This document shows, one piece after another, positions 60,066 through 64,000 of a DNA stretch of 64,000 nucleotides (its first letter is position 1; each line of letters starts with the position of its first letter). The translations under genes and the position numbers were made by a program. Below the pieces are notes generated by a model that was not told the origin of the DNA, made no database searches, and worked only from the letters and a program-made list of their open reading frames with translations. This DNA comes from Terrimesophilobacter sp038243605 (GTDB lineage Bacteria; Actinomycetota; Actinomycetes; Actinomycetales; Microbacteriaceae), in assembly GCA_038243605.1 (NCBI GenBank), contig JBBSQX010000010.1, positions 1 through 64,000 of the forward strand. Reading direction: 5' to 3'.

Positions 60066-61658
60066 CTACTCCACACCGACATCGATGGTGTGCAAGCCCG
60101 TGGCGCCATCCGGCACGACGTCGGCAAACTTGGCCGTTTGCACCATGCCGTCGGAATCTGTCGCGCGCACGGTGAGCGTGTGACGGCCGCGGGTGGCCTC
60201 CCACGGGAGTGACCACTGGCGCCAGGTATCGACGGAGATTGCTTCCGCGAGCGTGGCCCGCTTCCATGCGCCATCATCGACTCTCACTTCAACGTCAGAG
60301 ATTCCCACGTGCTGTGACCACGCAACGCCCGCCACCATGACCGTGCCTGCTGTCACTTGCCCAAACTCGCCTGGGGTGTCGATGCGCGACGACAGTTTCA
60401 CGGGCCCGTGGGAGCCCCAGCCACGATCTGTCCAGTACGCGGATTCCTTCGCAAACGATGTCAGTTTGAGTTCGGTCACCCACTTAGTCGCCGATACATA
60501 CCCGTATAGCCCTGGCACCACCATGCGCACGGGGAAGCCGTGTTCTGGCGGCAGGGGTTCACCATTCATTGCGACCGCAAGAATGGCGTTGCGATCATCA
60601 GTGAGCGCGGCGATGGGGGTTCCGGCCGTAAAACCGTCGACGCTTCGGGAAAGCACCATATCGGCGCCAGGCTTGACGCCTGCTTTTGCGAGAAGTTCGC
60701 GGATGGGGTATCCGAGCCACAACGCGTTGCCGATAAGCCCGCCCCCCACATAGTTGGAGACACACGCAAGAGTCGTATAGCTCTCCTCGAGGGGCAGAGC
60801 TAGCAGCTCCTCGAAGTTGAGGGTGACCTCGGTATCGACCATGCCGGTGATGGTGAGGGACCACTTCTCTGGATCAATCGAGGGAACGATGAGCGCCGTG
60901 TCAATACGGTAGTAATCACTGTTGGGGGTGACAAGCGGTGCAAGACCGGGGATGTCGAGCGAAGCGCCAGCGGGGATGGCCGCAGCCTTCACCGCCGCGG
61001 CGGGGAGCGTGAACATGCGTCGTGCAGCAGTCGCTGCCTGCACGCTCGTCGTCGCGAGACGCCCGCCGATGGCGGAAACAACGCCTAACCCCGTGGCGAT
61101 TCCCGCCGAGATGAGAAAGTTGCGCCGTTCGAGACTGCTCGCATGTTCTCCTGTAGCGCTGTCGATGGCGCGCACCCGGCGAGCGAGTTGCCCAAGAATA
61201 ATGACCGCAATCACGATGGCGATGATGGAGGGCACTCCGGACAGCATCGATGAATCTGCGCGAGTGGTCGCCGCAAAGAGTCCGATAGCGCCCACCGCAG
61301 CAATCATGATGCGGCCCCACGGTGAAGATTTGGTTTCAACAACCCCCGCAAGTGCTGAGAGAACAAGGACGGCAAGGGCGACCGCGAGGAAGATGACGAC
61401 TTTGTCAGCGGTACCGAAGACGGCGATCACTGATTCTTTGAGCCAGGAGGGGGAAAGGTCGATGACGAGCGCGCCGGTCGACGCAAGTGGGCTTGCTCGC
61501 GGTGAGAGAAACGCCGCAACTATCTCCGCGGTGCCCACCCCCGCGCTCGCGGCGGCGATCCCGGCGAACGCTGGGCGCCACCGAAATCGGCGAGGTGATG
61601 TGGAGGGGGCGCTGGCCTGCTCGGTGGGAATCGGGCGCGTGGAGATCGGGTGCGGCAT
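60066..61658 (-). CDS. Membrane-tethered molybdopterin oxidoreductase, sulfite oxidase fold
   Basis: A 530-residue protein. The N-terminal 210 residues hold about five hydrophobic helices (around 27-55, 78-110, 118-140, 145-165 and 180-205), with a loop containing GEHASSLERR before the last. The soluble part follows: a molybdopterin domain with the Mo-coordinating Cys in TTLACVSNYVGGGLIG (about residue 317) and WRQWSLPWEATRGRHTLTVRATD in the C-terminal dimerisation domain. The ATG at 61658 begins PHPISTRPIPTEQ. A heme-binding partner is not seen nearby. The membrane anchor with the catalytic domain outside fits the actinobacterial sulfite-oxidase-fold type; the actual substrate is unknown. 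Confidence 0.9.
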   Translation of the reverse strand: MPHPISTRPIPTEQASAPSTSPRRFRWRPAFAGIAAASAGVGTAEIVAAFLSPRASPLASTGALVIDLSPSWLKESVIAVFGTADKVVIFLAVALAVLVLSALAGVVETKSSPWGRIMIAAVGAIGLFAATTRADSSMLSGVPSIIAIVIAVIILGQLARRVRAIDSATGEHASSLERRNFLISAGIATGLGVVSAIGGRLATTSVQAATAARRMFTLPAAAVKAAAIPAGASLDIPGLAPLVTPNSDYYRIDTALIVPSIDPEKWSLTITGMVDTEVTLNFEELLALPLEESYTTLACVSNYVGGGLIGNALWLGYPIRELLAKAGVKPGADMVLSRSVDGFTAGTPIAALTDDRNAILAVAMNGEPLPPEHGFPVRMVVPGLYGYVSATKWVTELKLTSFAKESAYWTDRGWGSHGPVKLSSRIDTPGEFGQVTAGTVMVAGVAWSQHVGISDVEVRVDDGAWKRATLAEAISVDTWRQWSLPWEATRGRHTLTVRATDSDGMVQTAKFADVVPDGATGLHTIDVGVE

Positions 61659-61725
61659 TCGTCCAGCATAAATCTGGTATTCCTGCACGAAGACTGAATG
61701 TTACGGAGTGTGCGACGGTTAACGC

Positions 61726-64000
61726 GTGCAGATTCCCACTAACACCGATCCGGATGCCGTATACACGGCGTTCCTCGACTGGGCGAGCGGCGAAGGCTTC
61801 CGTTTGTATCCCGCGCAAGACGAAGCTGTCATGGAAATTGTGACGGGTGCGAACGTGATCCTGAGCACGCCGACGGGCAGCGGAAAGTCACTGGTTGCTG
61901 TTGGGGCGCATTTCGCTGCACTCGCGGCCGGTAAACGCAGCTATTACACGGCACCGATCAAAGCGCTTGTTTCTGAGAAGTTTTTTTCTCTCGTCGACAT
62001 TTTCGGGGCCGAGAACGTTGGCATGGTCACGGGCGATTCGAGTGTCAACTCCGATGCGCTCATTATCTGCTGCACCCAAGAGATCCTTGCAAACCTGTCG
62101 TTGCGGCACGGGGACGATACGCCAGCAGAGCTTGTGGTGATGGACGAGTTCCACTTTTACGCGGACCCTGAACGCGGTTGGGCGTGGCAGGTTCCTCTTC
62201 TGCGGATGCCGAGAACCCAGTTTCTGTTGCTCTCGGCGACCCTCGGAGAAATTGACTGGCTTGCCAAAGACCTCACTGCACGCACGGGGCGGCCTACGGC
62301 GACTGTCACGGGGGTGGAGCGGCCTGTGCCGCTGAATTTTTACTACGCGAAAACGCCCATCCACGAAACCGTCGAAGAGTTGTTGTCTACGGGCCAGGCT
62401 CCCATCTACATCGTGCACTTCTCGCAGGCGGCAGCGCTCGAACGCGCTCAGGCGCTGACGAGTGTTAAGGTCATCGATCGAGAAAAGCGCGACGCTATCG
62501 CAGAGCTGATCGGCGACTTTCGCTTCACCACGAAGTTCGGGCAAACCCTGTCGAGGCTTATTCGCTCCGGTATTGGCGTGCACCACGCCGGCATGCTGCC
62601 GAAATATCGCAGGCTCGTTGAGCAGCTCGCCCAGCGCGGGTTCCTGCGCGTCATTTGCGGCACAGACACGCTCGGTGTCGGCATCAACGTGCCCATCCGT
62701 ACCGTGGTGTTCACCGCCCTCACGAAGTTTGATGGCACCCGGATGCGGCAGCTGAACGCGCGCGAGTTCCATCAGATCGCTGGTCGCGCTGGTCGCGCCG
62801 GATTCGACACCGCCGGCACCGTCGCCGTGCAAGCGCCAGATCATGAGGTGGAGAACGCACGCCTCGTCGCGAAAGCTGGTGACGACGAAAAGAAGCTCAA
62901 ACGCGTCGTCCGCAAGAAAGCGCCGGAGGGTTTCGTGTCGTGGGGGGAGCCGAGTTTTGACCGCCTCGTCGCCGCCGAACCAGAGAAGCTCACCTCTAGC
63001 ATGACAATCAGTCACGCGATGATCTTGAACGTAATTGGGCGCGGTGGTGATGCTTTCGCCGAAGTGCGTGCCCTGGTTGAAGACAACCATGAGCCGCGCC
63101 ATCGGCAACGTGAGTTGGCCCGGCGCGCGCTGGCGATCTATCGCACCTTGCGCACTGCTGGCATCGTTGAACAACATAAACCGCCCCCTGAGGAGGCCGA
63201 AGGCCGTCTCGAAGGAAGCCCGCCCATTACCATCCGCCTCACTGTTGATCTGCAGCCGAACTTCGCCCTCAACCAGCCCCTTTCACCTTTTGCTCTTGCC
63301 GTGATCGACCTGCTTGACCCAAGTCTGCCCGGCTACGGCCTCGAGGTGATTTCCATCATCGAGGCAACACTCGACAACCCGAGACCAGTGCTGTCGGCGC
63401 AAGAGCACATGGCGCGCGGTGAAGCTGTCACGGCGATGAAGGCCGAGGGGATCGAGTACGACCAGCGCATGGAGTTGCTCGATACGATCACTCATCCAAA
63501 GCCAATGGAAGAGCTTTTGGAGGCGGCGTTCGAAACCTATCGTGTTTCGCAGCCGTGGGCTGCAGACTTTGAGCTGCGGCCAAAATCTGTTGTGCGCGAC
63601 ATGTATGAGCGAGCCATGACCTTCAATGAGTACGTCGGGTTCTACTCTCTTGGCCGGTCTGAAGGATTGCTACTTCGGTACCTTTCCGACGCATTTCGGG
63701 CCATTCGGCAGACCATTCCGGAGTCGGCAAAGACCGACGAGATCCGTGACCTGATCGAGTGGCTGGGGGAGCTCGTGCGGCAAGTTGACTCAAGTTTGTT
63801 GGAGGAGTGGGAGGAACTGAGCCATCCGACCGCCACGCACGGTGATGCACCCGTTGTGCCGCCAGCACCACCGTCAGTGGTGACAAATGAACGAGCATTC
63901 CGAGTCCTTGTGCGCAATGAGTTGTTCCGTCGTGTTCAACTTGCTGCTCGTGATGATGCGAATGTCCTCGGAGAGCTGGACGCGTCCTCTGGCTTTGATG
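61726..64000 (+). CDS. Ski2-like DExH RNA helicase with DUF3516 (3' end beyond window)
   Basis: A superfamily 2 helicase, at least 758 residues in the window. Walker A is STPTGSGKS at about residue 47, the DExH box is VVMDEFHFYADPERGW, motif III is LLLSATLG, and motif VI is HQIAGRAGRAGFD. The region after about residue 400 (with KKAPEGFVSWGEPSFDRLVA and the later alpha-rich segments) matches DUF3516, found on these actinobacterial helicases. An in-frame TAA at 61720-61722 forces the start to the GTG at 61726 or later. No ribosome site is present, so the message may be leaderless. Its RNA target is unknown. Confidence 0.9.
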   Translation, partial: MQIPTNTDPDAVYTAFLDWASGEGFRLYPAQDEAVMEIVTGANVILSTPTGSGKSLVAVGAHFAALAAGKRSYYTAPIKALVSEKFFSLVDIFGAENVGMVTGDSSVNSDALIICCTQEILANLSLRHGDDTPAELVVMDEFHFYADPERGWAWQVPLLRMPRTQFLLLSATLGEIDWLAKDLTARTGRPTATVTGVERPVPLNFYYAKTPIHETVEELLSTGQAPIYIVHFSQAAALERAQALTSVKVIDREKRDAIAELIGDFRFTTKFGQTLSRLIRSGIGVHHAGMLPKYRRLVEQLAQRGFLRVICGTDTLGVGINVPIRTVVFTALTKFDGTRMRQLNAREFHQIAGRAGRAGFDTAGTVAVQAPDHEVENARLVAKAGDDEKKLKRVVRKKAPEGFVSWGEPSFDRLVAAEPEKLTSSMTISHAMILNVIGRGGDAFAEVRALVEDNHEPRHRQRELARRALAIYRTLRTAGIVEQHKPPPEEAEGRLEGSPPITIRLTVDLQPNFALNQPLSPFALAVIDLLDPSLPGYGLEVISIIEATLDNPRPVLSAQEHMARGEAVTAMKAEGIEYDQRMELLDTITHPKPMEELLEAAFETYRVSQPWAADFELRPKSVVRDMYERAMTFNEYVGFYSLGRSEGLLLRYLSDAFRAIRQTIPESAKTDEIRDLIEWLGELVRQVDSSLLEEWEELSHPTATHGDAPVVPPAPPSVVTNERAFRVLVRNELFRRVQLAARDDANVLGELDASSGFD

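Overview
The window is an unremarkable stretch of chromosome from a high-G+C Gram-positive actinobacterium, most likely a member of Microbacteriaceae. The lineage call is an inference from several things: a mycothiol-type Rv2466c-like reductase, a deazaflavin (F420)-type nitroreductase, DUF2510, DUF4031 and DUF4233 proteins, a short actinobacterial ileS T-box leader, paired clpP genes behind tig, and moderate G+C with frequent GTG/TTG starts. No insertion sequence, prophage, CRISPR array, rRNA operon or plasmid function was seen. Most genes are housekeeping, with small accessory patches.

Layout. 1-7.3 kb: aminopeptidase N (runs off the left edge), a DsbA-fold reductase, a DUF2510 protein, then a tight run of rpiB, an Nei-type glycosylase, a PaiB-like flavin-binding protein and an amidohydrolase. 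7.4-11.3 kb: one very large multi-pass membrane protein with an N-terminal zinc ribbon. 11.5-12.2 kb: a CsoR/CstR-family repressor divergent from a small Cys-rich protein, with a GC-rich palindromic operator lying on both -10 boxes. 12.2-17.4 kb is the most worn part of the window: small membrane proteins, two regulators, a truncated VOC gene abutting a truncated MarR gene, an SRPBCC protein, a methyltransferase and a decayed alpha/beta hydrolase.

17.4-25.5 kb: tRNA-Gly and tRNA-Pro, then the protein quality-control block tig-clpP1-clpP2 ... clpX, interrupted by a reverse-strand copper-handling operon (His-rich membrane protein, YcnI, CopC), then a BenE-type transporter with an abnormal start codon. 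25.6-32.4 kb (reverse strand): M3 peptidase, a small conserved protein, valS and two membrane-anchored proteins. 32.6-34.6 kb: TetR and GntR regulators with a DUF1648 membrane protein. 34.7-40.4 kb: T-box leader, ileS, folC, DUF4233 and ndk, chained by start/stop overlaps. 40.5-44.0 kb: a structured leader and a glycine-betaine/proline ABC transporter (ATPase, permease, lipoprotein).

44.1-54.6 kb: RNase E/G with a long structured leader, a membrane protein, rplU-rpmA-obgE, nadD, a repeat-rich single-pass protein, rsfS, an uncharacterised protein and tRNA-Ala. 54.6-64 kb: a small membrane protein, nhaA, an unusual SDR enzyme, an EamA transporter, a nucleoside hydrolase, a membrane-tethered sulfite-oxidase-fold protein, and a Ski2-like helicase cut by the right edge.

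The points most worth follow-up are the CstR-like regulator/operator/Cys-rich pair, the hairpin-plus-terminator leader before the betaine transporter, the repeat-rich protein between nadD and rsfS, and the three-gene copper operon. No clearly new multi-gene system is evident.
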